NCBI GenBank assembly: GCA_015264885.1
Contig: JABZYY010000008.1
Coordinates: forward strand, 1-27,455
Length of the DNA: 27,455 nt
Origin: Streptococcus sp.
GTDB lineage: Bacteria > Bacillota > Bacilli > Lactobacillales > Aerococcaceae
Direction: 5' to 3'
Position numbers and translations under genes: made by a program. Under the pieces are notes generated by a model that saw only the letters and a program-made list of their open reading frames with translations, searched no databases and was not told the DNA's origin. Each line of letters starts with the position of its first letter. Position 1 is the stretch's first letter. Below are positions 1 to 7,580 of the stretch, in pieces.

Positions 1-496
1 ATCCACGCATTAAGCTAAGCGGTGGAATAATGAGTACTGCAGGTGTTAACGAACGGATAACCAAAATACTATCCGCAACTTCTTCAGGAGTAGCTCCTTT
101 TGCAAAAAGTGGCGCCGCAAAATACATTCCCGCCGCAAAGACAAATCCTAGGAATGTCATAAAGAGCATCGTTCCTTTGAACAAGCGCCAACTTGTCTTA
201 TAGTCTCTTCTTGCATGGTTATCCGCTACGATTTTAGAAATTGCAACCGGAATTCCTGCCGTGGATATTTGTAATACTAAAGCATAAATATTATAGGCGA
301 TAAAATATAAGTAGTTCGCATTATCCCTATCGGCACCCATCCACATTCCCCAAGGGATGATATATAGTGCTCCAAGTAATCTTGAGACGATATTCCCAAT
401 CGTTAACCAAGATGAACTTTCCAAGAGAATTTGTTGCGAATTTTTCTGATTTCGAATTTTATCACTCAGGCCTACATAAGGCTTTCTTTTAAACAT
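1..496 (-). CDS. MurJ/YtgP-type lipid-linked oligosaccharide flippase, N-terminal part
   Basis: The reading frame runs off the left edge, so only the first 165 codons are visible. It begins MFKRKPYVGLSDKIR and continues into hydrophobic helices separated by short polar turns (GNIVSRLLGALYIIPWGMWMG, YFIAYNIYALVLQISTAGIPVAISK), which is the N-terminal pattern of the MOP/MATE-like polysaccharide flippases (SpoVB/YtgP/MurJ group). These membrane proteins move lipid-linked cell-wall or polysaccharide precursors across the cytoplasmic membrane. The start is the ATG at 496, set by AGAGGA about 12 bases upstream, and an extended -10 promoter lies at 521-526. The remainder of the protein lies outside the window, so the precise paralog (MurJ versus an exopolysaccharide flippase) cannot be decided. 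Confidence 0.8.
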   Translation of the reverse strand, partial: MFKRKPYVGLSDKIRNQKNSQQILLESSSWLTIGNIVSRLLGALYIIPWGMWMGADRDNANYLYFIAYNIYALVLQISTAGIPVAISKIVADNHARRDYKTSWRLFKGTMLFMTFLGFVFAAGMYFAAPLFAKGATPEEVADSILVIRSLTPAVLIIPPLSLMRG

Positions 497-520
497 ATAT
501 TGAAAAATCCTCTTTCTTAA

Positions 521-529
521 ATTATACCA
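521..529 (-). promoter_or_regulatory. Extended -10 promoter of the flippase gene
   Basis: On the minus strand TGGTATAAT is a perfect extended -10 (TGn plus TATAAT), 25 bases upstream of the flippase start codon. No convincing -35 hexamer is seen at 16-18 bases, which is common for extended -10 promoters. Confidence 0.6.
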
Positions 530-600
530 ACCATAAGAGTACATTATTTTAATGTAAAATGCTAGCAATCTTATGAAACCTTAAGCAGTTAGTAAACTTT

Positions 601-635
601 CAACAAAAAGAACCGAGCCATTTAGCTCGATTCTT
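601..635 (-). terminator. Rho-independent terminator of recA
   Basis: On the minus strand an 11-bp stem (AAGAATCGAGC with GCTCGGTTCTT, one G-U pair) encloses a 6-base loop and is followed by a T-run. It lies 8 bases past the recA stop codon and isolates recA from the flippase gene. Confidence 0.85.
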
Positions 636-643
636 CCTAATGA

Positions 644-1690
644 TTAGTCTAATAAACTTGTTTGTCCTTCTTCTTCCACTTCGACTGGAGCAGCTGCTCC
701 AATGCCATAGTGAGCGCGAACTTTTTGGTTCAAGTCACTAACGACTTCTGGATGGTCTGCCAAGTATGCTTTAGCATTTTCACGACCTTGACCAATCTTC
801 TCGTCGTTATAAGCGTACCATGCACCACTCTTCTTCACGAAGTCGAGGTCTGCTGCCATATCGAGTAATTCCCCAAGTTGAGAAATCCCTTCTCCGTACA
901 TAATATCCACAACAGCTGTTTTAAACGGTGGAGCCACTTTATTTTTAACAACTTTGATTTTAGTTTGGTTTCCTAAAATTTCAGTACCTTGTTTGATTTG
1001 GTCGGCACGACGTACTTCTAAACGAACAGTCGCATAGAATTTCAACGCACGTCCACCAGGTGTTGTTTCAGGGTTCCCGAACATAACGCCCACTTTTTCA
1101 CGGATTTGGTTGATAAAGATTGCGATTGTTTTTGTTTTATTAATTGAACCTGATAATTTACGTAATGCTTGAGACATTAAACGAGCTTGAAGCCCTACGT
1201 GTGATTGCCCCATGTCGCCATCGATTTCGGCACGTGGAACTAACGCAGCAACTGAGTCGACGATCACGATGTCAACGGCTCCAGATGATACTAAAGCATC
1301 TGCAATTCCTAATCCTTGTTCCCCTGTATCTGGTTGAGATAATAGTAACTCATCAATGTTTACGCCTAAAGCTTTTGCGTATTCTGGATCTAGAGCATGT
1401 TCAGCATCGATAAACGCTGCTACTCCACCACGTTTTTGAACTTCCGCAACAGCATGCAATGCTACTGTTGTTTTACCTGAAGATTCTGGTCCGTATACTT
1501 CAATGATACGTCCACGTGGGAATCCACCTACACCTAATGCGATATCTAACGCAAGAGAACCTGAAGATACTGTTTGAATTTGTGTATCTACTTTTTCTCC
1601 TAATTTCATTACGGCACCTTTACCGTAGCTCTTTTCAATTTTCTTTAGCGCATCTTCCAATGCTCTTTGACGATTTTCATTTTCTGCCAT
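644..1690 (-). CDS. recA: Recombinase RecA
   Basis: Full-length RecA (348 aa, normal family length). RecA forms ATP-dependent filaments on single-stranded DNA, performs strand exchange in recombination and transformation, and triggers LexA self-cleavage in the SOS response. Walker A is GPESSGKTT at residues 67-75; the Walker B-like segment [12 protein letters not shown] and the L1/L2 DNA-binding loop region ([20 protein letters not shown]) are intact. The acidic C-terminus [12 protein letters not shown] is typical. The start ATG has GGAGGA eight bases upstream. It is last in the rodZ-pgsA-cinA-recA block, has its own -10 and a LexA box in the 85-bp gap after cinA, and ends at a strong terminator. 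It may also be read from upstream promoters together with cinA, as in streptococci and bacilli. Confidence 0.99.
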   Translation of the reverse strand: MAENENRQRALEDALKKIEKSYGKGAVMKLGEKVDTQIQTVSSGSLALDIALGVGGFPRGRIIEVYGPESSGKTTVALHAVAEVQKRGGVAAFIDAEHALDPEYAKALGVNIDELLLSQPDTGEQGLGIADALVSSGAVDIVIVDSVAALVPRAEIDGDMGQSHVGLQARLMSQALRKLSGSINKTKTIAIFINQIREKVGVMFGNPETTPGGRALKFYATVRLEVRRADQIKQGTEILGNQTKIKVVKNKVAPPFKTAVVDIMYGEGISQLGELLDMAADLDFVKKSGAWYAYNDEKIGQGRENAKAYLADHPEVVSDLNQKVRAHYGIGAAAPVEVEEEGQTSLLD

Positions 1691-1722
1691 GTTTTAATTC
1701 CTCCACGAATTTTAAGTCAAAC

Positions 1723-1775
1723 ATATTGTACACTATGTTCTATTCCATGCGCAAGCAATATGCGAACATTTGTTC
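1723..1775 (-). promoter_or_regulatory. recA promoter with LexA/DinR (SOS) box
   Basis: At 1764-1775 the palindromic GAAC-ATTT-GTTC (plus-strand reading) exactly fits the GAAC-N4-GTTC core of the Firmicute LexA/DinR operator. It starts one base past the cinA stop codon. Downstream on the minus strand a likely promoter reads TTGCGC-N18-TACAAT, with the -10 about 35 bases before the recA start. The box lies just upstream of the -35, so LexA bound here should repress recA until DNA damage. Confidence 0.75.
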
Positions 1776-3029
1776 TTATTTTGTTCGAGCTTGTTTTAAT
1801 AAATATTTTCTAAGTAAATTCCATCCATTTTGTACCGCGAATTCACGGTTATCGTTACGAGTACGTGCAAGGTGTAATTCTAACACTTCGACGTCTGTTT
1901 GAGACGCTAATGCCACGAAAATCGTTCCGACTTCTTTTCCTTCCATTTCACTTGGTCCAGCGACTCCTGTAAATGAAATTCCCAAATCACTTTGATAATG
2001 AAGTCTAGCTTGTTCGGCCATCGCTTTAGCACATTCTGCACTGACCATTCCGTATTGATCGAGCAAGGTGCTGTCGATTCCTAGTTGTGTTTCTTTCGCT
2101 TCTCGTTGATAAGCGACTGTTCCTCCTTGAAAATAGGCGGAGCTTCCTTCGAACGCCACGACACTTGCTGCAAACAGTCCTCCTGTTAAACTTTCAGCAG
2201 AGGCAATTGTGAGTCCTGATTCTTTTAATAACTCAACAGTCACTTCTTGCAACGTATTGTGGTCGCCGTATCCATAGAAGAATTCTCCTACTTGCGATTG
2301 GATTAGTAGTTCCATTCCGTCAAGAAGTTCTGTGCACTCTTCTTCTGTTTTTCCGTTAGCGGTTAAGCGAAGCATCACTTCGAATTTACCGGCATATGGT
2401 GCAATCGTTGGATTTGTTTGTTCTTCAATTAGATTTTCTAAAATGGTTACTAATCGAGATTCCCCAATTCCAAAGAAACGTAAGTACCGAGATTCGAATA
2501 AATCCACTTTGCCCACTTTCTTACGTAAGAAAGGCAACACTTCTTTTTGCATCATCATTTTTAATTCATTTGGCGGTCCAGGTAGAACAATGAATTGTCG
2601 GCCATCTTTTTCAAAACCACAACCAACTGCAAGTCCATTATGATTTTTAAAAACAGTACCACCTTCGAAAGCTAGTGCCTGTCTACGATTATTTTCACTC
2701 ATGTCGCGATGAGAACGCACGTGAAAATCAATCACTTTTTGAAGAGCTGCCTCATCTTCGACAAGTGGCACATCTAAAAAGCGTGCCAATACTTGTTTAG
2801 TGATATCATCTGTTGTTGGTCCAAGACCTCCAGATAAAATAATCAAATCACTTCTTGAAGCGGCTAATTCAATCGCTTCATACATTCTTTCTTCATTATC
2901 ACCAACCACTTGTTGATAGTAAGTTGGAATCGAATTTTTAGCTAATTCTTGAGCTAGGTATGCACTATTCGTGTTCACTATTTGCCCCATTAGCAACTCT
3001 GTACCAACTGCAATGATTTCTGCATTCAT
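1776..3029 (-). CDS. cinA: CinA, competence-damage inducible protein / nicotinamide-nucleotide amidase family
   Basis: Complete two-domain CinA of 417 aa. The N-terminal molybdopterin-binding (MoCF) fold shows SGGLGPTTDD (66-75) and LPGPPNEL (149-156). The C-terminal CinA/PncC domain carries ASAESLTGG (276-284), the conserved motif of NMN deamidases, which convert nicotinamide mononucleotide to nicotinate mononucleotide; the N-terminal domain is linked to ADP-ribose pyrophosphatase activity in some homologs. In streptococci cinA is cotranscribed with recA during competence. It starts at ATG 3029 after AAGGAAGG. A terminator-like hairpin lies upstream (3053-3091), and only 85 bp separate its stop from recA. 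The comG operon nearby fits a competence link. Confidence 0.95.
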   Translation of the reverse strand: MNAEIIAVGTELLMGQIVNTNSAYLAQELAKNSIPTYYQQVVGDNEERMYEAIELAASRSDLIILSGGLGPTTDDITKQVLARFLDVPLVEDEAALQKVIDFHVRSHRDMSENNRRQALAFEGGTVFKNHNGLAVGCGFEKDGRQFIVLPGPPNELKMMMQKEVLPFLRKKVGKVDLFESRYLRFFGIGESRLVTILENLIEEQTNPTIAPYAGKFEVMLRLTANGKTEEECTELLDGMELLIQSQVGEFFYGYGDHNTLQEVTVELLKESGLTIASAESLTGGLFAASVVAFEGSSAYFQGGTVAYQREAKETQLGIDSTLLDQYGMVSAECAKAMAEQARLHYQSDLGISFTGVAGPSEMEGKEVGTIFVALASQTDVEVLELHLARTRNDNREFAVQNGWNLLRKYLLKQARTK

Positions 3030-3052
3030 AATTTCGCCTTCCTTAACACTCT

Positions 3053-3091
3053 TTTGTAAAAATAAAAGCCCAAAACAACTGTTTCAGGCTT
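3053..3091 (-). terminator. Intergenic hairpin terminator between pgsA and cinA
   Basis: The 26-base sequence at 3066-3091 can fold almost end to end on the minus strand (AAGCCTGAAAC paired with GTTTTGGGCTT, with two G-U pairs) and is followed by TTATTTTT. It should stop or reduce transcription coming from rodZ-pgsA before cinA. There is no obvious vegetative promoter in the 36 bases between it and the cinA start, so read-through or a non-vegetative promoter is needed for cinA expression. Confidence 0.75.
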
Positions 3092-3097
3092 CGTTTG

Positions 3098-3691
3098 TTA
3101 TTCTGTTTTAGTAAATGAATCCGCAAATACATGTCGATTCTTTACAAAATAATCCAAACCTGAATAGATTGTAAATACTAAACAACTATAAAGTAAGATT
3201 TGTCCGATTGGAATTCCAATGGCCTTAAAGAACAAATCATCTGTTAATAGGAAAATAATCGCCAACATTTGAGTAGCGGTTTTTACTTTCCCAGGCCAAG
3301 CAGCTGCCATGACTTCGCCATCTGTCACCAGTAATAGTCTAAGCCCTGTTACTGCTAATTCACGACAAACAATGATACTCACAACCCAAGCAGGAGCTAA
3401 GTTAAATGACACAAGCATAATGAATGCGGTCATCACTAGCATTTTATCTGCTAAAGGATCAGCGAACTTCCCAAAGTTTGTCACTAATTTGTATTTGCGT
3501 GCTAAATATCCATCAAGATAATCTGTAAAACTAGCTACTGCGAAAATAATCATCGCCAAGAAGTGAACTACACTGATTTGAGAGCCTACAAGACTCATCA
3601 CACCGAGCGCTTCACTTGGCAAACACATGAGGATGATAAACACCGGAATCATGAAAATTCGCAATACGGTTAATTTATTTGGTAAATTCAT
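3098..3691 (-). CDS. pgsA: CDP-diacylglycerol--glycerol-3-phosphate 3-phosphatidyltransferase
   Basis: PgsA (197 aa) makes phosphatidylglycerol phosphate from CDP-diacylglycerol and glycerol-3-phosphate at the cytoplasmic membrane, the committed step to phosphatidylglycerol and cardiolipin. The CDP-alcohol phosphotransferase signature D-x2-D-G-x2-A-R-x8-G-x3-D-x3-D is complete: D57, D60, G61, A64, R65, G74, D78, D82. Several hydrophobic helices flank it (about 8-25, 40-56, 84-103, 138-150, 160-178). The gene starts 10 bp after the rodZ stop codon, so the two are cotranscribed. The gene order rodZ(ymfM)-pgsA-cinA-recA matches that in Bacillus. Confidence 0.96.
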   Translation of the reverse strand: MNLPNKLTVLRIFMIPVFIILMCLPSEALGVMSLVGSQISVVHFLAMIIFAVASFTDYLDGYLARKYKLVTNFGKFADPLADKMLVMTAFIMLVSFNLAPAWVVSIIVCRELAVTGLRLLLVTDGEVMAAAWPGKVKTATQMLAIIFLLTDDLFFKAIGIPIGQILLYSCLVFTIYSGLDYFVKNRHVFADSFTKTE

Positions 3692-3701
3692 CGCAATTCT
3701 C

Positions 3702-4541
3702 CTATTGAATCGTGATATAAATACGTGTTGCTGTTGAACCTTCAGGAATCGTTAGTTCAACACCACCAACAGTAATCGTACCTAATGGCGTATATCCAAA
3801 GTCCATACGAATCGTTGTTGTTCCTTCTGGAATTGAACCAGTCACTGTTTGATTTGTAGCTGGAACTCCGTCTGCCACAACTTTACCATCCGCTGAAATT
3901 TGTGCCCATAAAGCATTTCTTGCTTGATTGAGTACTTTCACATCTAATGGGAATTTACTTACTTTCGCGATGTAGTACAATGCATTTCCGTTCGCATATG
4001 AATAAGTAACGCTTGTCACTTCTGGAGCTGCAGTTGTCGTTGTAGCAACAGTTGTTTCTGCTGCAACAGCTGTTTGCGTTGTAGCTTGAGTCGTTACAGG
4101 AGTATTACGTTGCGCACGGTTGCTAAATACAGCTTGCCCGATTGCAAAAATAATCGCCACGATGAACATTCCCAATAAAATGGTTGGGAAGTAATTTTTT
4201 AGAGTATTGGATACTGAAGACCATTTACTCTTGTTTTTATTTAAACGTGAACGATTACTTGAAGTAGTCGTATATGTTGTAGAAGGAGTTGTCTTCACAA
4301 CAGCTTGCGGGATTTCTGATGCATGCTCTTCTAATAAAGCAGCTCCATCTAATCCAACTGTATCAGCAATTTGTTTGATGAATGCGCGTGTATAAAACGC
4401 ACCTGGCATCAAGTCGAAGTCATTATCTTCAATTGCGATTAAATAACGTTTTTGAATTTTTGTAATTTGTTGCAAGTCATCAAGAGTGTAGCCTTTTAAT
4501 TGCCTTGCACTTTTTAAAATTTCTCCGATTGTTTGTGTCAT
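3702..4541 (-). CDS. rodZ: RodZ/YmfM-like cell-shape protein (HTH domain, one TM helix, DUF4115)
   Basis: This 279-aa protein has the RodZ layout. A cytoplasmic helix-turn-helix domain of the HTH_25 type spans about residues 5-70 (TIGEILKSARQLKGYTLDDL onward). A basic, Thr/Ser-rich linker (80-112) leads to one membrane helix at about 118-139 (PTILLGMFIVAIIFAIGQAVFS). A Thr/Ala-rich extracytoplasmic stretch (145-177) then precedes a C-terminal beta-rich DUF4115 domain. RodZ links MreB or division proteins to the elongation machinery and helps set cell shape. The gene is preceded by a clear extended -10 promoter and followed after 10 bp by pgsA. The symbol is by architecture and synteny; streptococcal and bacillary homologs are equally well called YmfM. 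Confidence 0.88.
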   Translation of the reverse strand: MTQTIGEILKSARQLKGYTLDDLQQITKIQKRYLIAIEDNDFDLMPGAFYTRAFIKQIADTVGLDGAALLEEHASEIPQAVVKTTPSTTYTTTSSNRSRLNKNKSKWSSVSNTLKNYFPTILLGMFIVAIIFAIGQAVFSNRAQRNTPVTTQATTQTAVAAETTVATTTTAAPEVTSVTYSYANGNALYYIAKVSKFPLDVKVLNQARNALWAQISADGKVVADGVPATNQTVTGSIPEGTTTIRMDFGYTPLGTITVGGVELTIPEGSTATRIYITIQ

Positions 4542-4573
4542 TATTTCACCATCTTTTCATTTTCTCATTGAAA

Positions 4574-4582
4574 AGTATACCA
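4574..4582 (-). promoter_or_regulatory. Extended -10 promoter of rodZ-pgsA
   Basis: On the minus strand TGGTATACT is an extended -10 (TGn-TATACT) 33 bases upstream of the rodZ start codon. A T-rich stretch replaces a clear -35. It lies in the 90-bp gap after comGG, so rodZ-pgsA need not depend on comG transcription. Confidence 0.6.
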
Positions 4583-4631
4583 TATCTTGAAAATGAAAAA
4601 AACAAAAAGAAGTCGCTATGTAGTGTTTAGC

Positions 4632-4982
4632 CTATTTTACAAACTGAATATATAGTGTATCTTCCTTTGTGTGACCATTTGGAAGGTGCGCTTTTAGGGT
4701 AAATTGATGCGTCTTATCATTCCATTCTACTCTCACCGTGCCACTAGAAAATTGAATGGTATCTGGAAAAGTCATCTCGTCTCCATTAAAAGACAGTTTT
4801 TGACGTACTGTCTGACTCGCCATCTCAAGCAATATGTCCATTCGATACCCATCTTCCAGAAGGCGATATTCAAGAGTGTTATGGGCATGAATTTTGAGTA
4901 GTGCGATAATAAGGAAACTGGCAATCGCAAGTAACGCCAGAAACTGAAATAGTAGCGTTCCTTTTCTTTTAAGGTTTTTCAT
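4632..4982 (-). CDS. comGG: Competence minor pseudopilin ComGG
   Basis: Seventh and last gene of the comG operon, 116 aa, overlapping the comGF end by 14 bp. It starts MKNLKRKG followed by a hydrophobic helix (TLLFQFLALLAIASFLIIALL) and then a small hydrophilic domain, the shape of ComGG minor pseudopilins. The prepilin-like site is unusual: after the Gly, position +5 is Gln rather than the conserved Glu. Identity rests mainly on position and architecture, since ComGG is poorly conserved. Downstream there is no strong terminator, only a weak GCTA/TAGC hairpin before the rodZ promoter. Confidence 0.8.
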   Translation of the reverse strand: MKNLKRKGTLLFQFLALLAIASFLIIALLKIHAHNTLEYRLLEDGYRMDILLEMASQTVRQKLSFNGDEMTFPDTIQFSSGTVRVEWNDKTHQFTLKAHLPNGHTKEDTLYIQFVK

Positions 4983-5481
4983 TTTTCTTTTCCTTAGCCT
5001 CTTTCACTTTGACATAAATGGCTCGATTCTTTGGCGCGAAATTTAAGCGAAAAGTACTTCCTTGGTTGAGCGTTGTCGAAATCAGTAACCTGCTCCCGTT
5101 TCTTTTGATAGATAGCGAACGAATGCCATAAAGAAATGGCTGGTGTCCTCCACTTCCTCCTGCTCCTTTATAAATCTTCCCGCCATCTTTCCAACTAGAA
5201 ACGAGCGTAATCACTTCTATTTTCTCAGATGTCATATTTTCAAAATGTGCGGTATAGGGATCATAGCCATTAAACGATGTCAGCCTAAAGCCAGCGTAAT
5301 TAAAATTCATTTGCTGAACAGCGACATGCCATTTAATATCGTCAGGAACATTGAGCCGGTCCTTGATTTTTAGAAACGCTGTTGAGAGGCCCATAAACGC
5401 TACTAAACTAATCGAGATAATCACGAGCGCAATTAGGTGTTCAATGAGTAGAAATCCGGACTTTTTTCTCGGTAATCGCAT
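4969..5481 (-). CDS. comGF: Competence minor pseudopilin ComGF
   Basis: Sixth comG gene, 170 aa from the chosen ATG at 5481. A longer reading from GTG 5502 is possible, but that GTG lies inside the sequence GTGAGGAGGTG that forms the ribosome site for the ATG. The N-terminus MRLPRKKSG-FLLIEHLIALVIISISLVAF has a type IV prepilin-like cleavage site (Gly before FLLIE, with Glu at +5) and one membrane helix. The rest is a beta-rich globular domain ending in a Lys/Glu-rich tail. It overlaps comGE by 41 bp. ComGF is a minor component of the transformation pseudopilus that helps start assembly at the membrane. Confidence 0.88.
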   Translation of the reverse strand: MRLPRKKSGFLLIEHLIALVIISISLVAFMGLSTAFLKIKDRLNVPDDIKWHVAVQQMNFNYAGFRLTSFNGYDPYTAHFENMTSEKIEVITLVSSWKDGGKIYKGAGGSGGHQPFLYGIRSLSIKRNGSRLLISTTLNQGSTFRLNFAPKNRAIYVKVKEAKEKKNEKP

Positions 5482-5806
5482 TGATTTGAAACACCTCCTC
5501 ACGCTCTCCGCAAGAGACCGTCACCACTGTTGGAGAGGACGTAGTATTTACTTTTTCAAATGTCACTTTTTTCATCTTTTGAAACTCTTCGCTCGGCAAT
5601 TTATTAACAGCCATAGGATAAGTAGCACTCGATTGTAAATCCATTAACTGAGTAGCCGCAGCATCCAAAAAGCAGCCTTTGAGTTGTTGACGGTGATACA
5701 GTTGCCCAATCATAAAGCTGATTAAGGACACAATAACGGTTAAGACCATCAGGCCGATTAAGGCTTCAAGCAATACATACCCTCTACTTTTCGGTAATTT
5801 CAACAT
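5441..5806 (-). CDS. comGE: Competence minor pseudopilin ComGE
   Basis: Fifth comG gene, 121 aa. The start ATG at 5806 is set by AGGGGAGG seven bases upstream. The N-terminus MLKLPKSRG-YVLLEALIGLMVL has a canonical prepilin peptidase (ComC) site with Gly at -1 and Glu at +5, followed by one membrane helix and a short polar domain. It overlaps comGD by 23 bp, so translation is coupled. ComGE is a minor pseudopilin of the DNA-uptake pilus. Assignment uses order and architecture because the globular part is not conserved. Confidence 0.87.
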   Translation of the reverse strand: MLKLPKSRGYVLLEALIGLMVLTVIVSLISFMIGQLYHRQQLKGCFLDAAATQLMDLQSSATYPMAVNKLPSEEFQKMKKVTFEKVNTTSSPTVVTVSCGEREEVFQINAITEKKVRISTH

Positions 5807-6212
5807 GATACTTAGCCTCCCCTAATTGAAAAACATAAGTGTACCTGCGATTTTGCCCATCAAAAGTCACGGATGAGAACTGACTAACATTCCCACTATA
5901 GGGTTTAAAACCATACGTTTGAACAGAATAACTTTTCATCGTATCCGGAAAGCGAATTTTCTTATCCAATTCTCTAGCTCCGTGACAATTTAATTCGACA
6001 ATTCCGCCAGAAACAGTTACAAACGAACCTTGTCCCGTTGATATTGCTGTAATCTGCGCCGTATCCATCACTTGCTCAAACTCTCTAAGAAATACTTCTT
6101 CCTTCCAATTTACATAGGAGCGACTAATCAAAGGCGGAGTCAGTATCAGTAAGAAGCAAGCAATGGCAAGCGCAATTAAGCATTCAACAAGCGTAAATGC
6201 TCTCTTTTTCAT
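5784..6212 (-). CDS. comGD: Competence minor pseudopilin ComGD
   Basis: Fourth comG gene, 142 aa. MKKRA-FTLVECLIALAIACFLLI gives a prepilin-type cleavage site with Glu at +5 but Ala rather than Gly at -1, a substitution type IV prepilin peptidases are known to tolerate. A membrane helix and a beta-rich C-terminal domain follow. The start lies two bases after the comGC stop with no good Shine-Dalgarno, so translation probably depends on coupling to comGC. It is a minor component of the transformation pilus. Confidence 0.89.
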   Translation of the reverse strand: MKKRAFTLVECLIALAIACFLLILTPPLISRSYVNWKEEVFLREFEQVMDTAQITAISTGQGSFVTVSGGIVELNCHGARELDKKIRFPDTMKSYSVQTYGFKPYSGNVSQFSSVTFDGQNRRYTYVFQLGEAKYHVEITEK

Positions 6213-6214
6213 AA

Positions 6215-6508
6215 TTATTGTTCAGGAGTTTTCTGACGATTTTCATATGCTTTCTTTTGATCTTCTGTAATATACTTCTTATCCATCAGTGTTTGAACAT
6301 CAGGTATTTCCTTAGTTTTATTATCTAACATGTAAGCTTGTTGCTGTGTTTCAATTACTTTCACAATCGCTTCATCCGATTGCTTTTGAGCAGTCTTTCG
6401 TTGTTGCGCAATATTTGGGATAATGAGTAGCATCATCAAGCCAATAATAAAGAGGCACACGAGTAATTCGATTAACGTGAAGCCTTTTTTCTTTGTTTTT
6501 ATTTTCAT
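6215..6508 (-). CDS. comGC: Major competence pseudopilin ComGC
   Basis: Third comG gene and main subunit of the transformation pilus, 97 aa. The ATG at 6508 is chosen over the in-frame TTG at 6523 because GGAGG lies inside the first codons of the longer reading, seven bases before the ATG. Residues MKIKTKKKG-FTLIELLVCLFIIGLMMLLIIP form the classical prepilin signal (Gly -1, Glu +5) cleaved by ComC. The remainder is a short helical and polar domain rich in Lys, Gln and Glu with a PDVQTL motif, as in other ComGC proteins. The stop of comGB is one base upstream, so the two are tightly coupled. Confidence 0.95.
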   Translation of the reverse strand: MKIKTKKKGFTLIELLVCLFIIGLMMLLIIPNIAQQRKTAQKQSDEAIVKVIETQQQAYMLDNKTKEIPDVQTLMDKKYITEDQKKAYENRQKTPEQ

Positions 6509-6509
6509 T

Positions 6510-7580
6510 TTAATTTCCTCCAATCATCGTTAGTGTCGGTAATAATAAGATCAGATACATGGAAACGATGAGGAATCCAATCCCCATAAGTAGTAACGGT
6601 TGAATCCACTTGATTTTCTTTTCGATGCCTTGGGTAAATTCGTCGAGCATTTGGTCGGCGTAAACTTGCAGTTGCACGTCTAGTTGCCTTGTCTTTTCTC
6701 CTTCTAATACCAGCCAGATAAACTCCTGCCGAAATAGCTTCATCTTCTCAAGCGCCGTAGAAAAAGATTCTCCTTGAATCAGTTGTTCTTCTAGTTTCTG
6801 CGCAATCATCTTTGATAGTGCGCTTGTTCCTTCTTTTTTTAGTTCGGACACCATCGACAATAGCGACTGTCCATTTCCGAGAAAATACGAGAACTCTCGT
6901 GCATACAAAAATGTCACGTATTGTTGCGCACTCTTTCCAATAACCGGCAGTGAAATCAACATGCGAAACTGATCATAGGTGTTCTTTCTTTTCCAGTACA
7001 AGCGGACAAGGAGAACGAGTGCCACAACAACGATCAAAAATCCCGTTGCCAACTGTGGTAAGTTTTGAAACCCAAGCCATATCCAATACAGGAAGCCAGA
7101 CTGCTTGAGTTGTTCTTCTTGTACCATACTAGACAATTGATCGAGTAAGAGCATTCGGATACAGAGCACCATTCCGATAACAAACGTAAAAAGAAACGCA
7201 GGATACATCATCATCTGCTGCATTTTCTTTTGTTGTTTTTGCTTCCTGGTTAAAAACTCTCCAATCGATGCACAAGCATTCTCGAAGCTACCAAACTGCA
7301 TGGATAAATAAATTTGTGAGGTGTTCGTTTCTGAGTACCCGACCCGTTTCAAGCACTCATCAAACCGCCGCCCTTCTCCAAGCGTATCCCGCATTTGTTC
7401 GAGGTCTTTCTTCTCTCCTTCGAATAAATATTCTAGAAATTTGAGCGCCTCATCCAAGCTGAACCCTTCCTGAAGTAAATGAGCAAGCTGAATGAGGAAG
7501 CGACTTTGAACAGGCCCCTTCCATTTCTTAGATAATTTGATAGGTTTCGTAAGTTTTGTCCGTAATGTATCCCAATGCAT
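6510..7580 (-). CDS. comGB: Competence pilus assembly membrane protein ComGB (GspF/PilC family)
   Basis: Second comG gene, 356 aa, the polytopic platform protein on which the ComGC pilus is assembled. Two T2SF/GspF-type cytoplasmic domains are seen (about 25-130 with LIQLAHLLQEGFSLDEALKF, and about 220-330 with FSYFLGNGQSLLSMV). They are separated by a membrane helix pair (about 124-140 and 173-189), and a C-terminal helix ends LLLLPTLTMIGGN. The ATG at 7580 follows GAGGAAGG and makes the gene overlap the end of comGA by 53 bp, which implies translational coupling. Confidence 0.95.
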   Translation of the reverse strand: MHWDTLRTKLTKPIKLSKKWKGPVQSRFLIQLAHLLQEGFSLDEALKFLEYLFEGEKKDLEQMRDTLGEGRRFDECLKRVGYSETNTSQIYLSMQFGSFENACASIGEFLTRKQKQQKKMQQMMMYPAFLFTFVIGMVLCIRMLLLDQLSSMVQEEQLKQSGFLYWIWLGFQNLPQLATGFLIVVVALVLLVRLYWKRKNTYDQFRMLISLPVIGKSAQQYVTFLYAREFSYFLGNGQSLLSMVSELKKEGTSALSKMIAQKLEEQLIQGESFSTALEKMKLFRQEFIWLVLEGEKTRQLDVQLQVYADQMLDEFTQGIEKKIKWIQPLLLMGIGFLIVSMYLILLLPTLTMIGGN

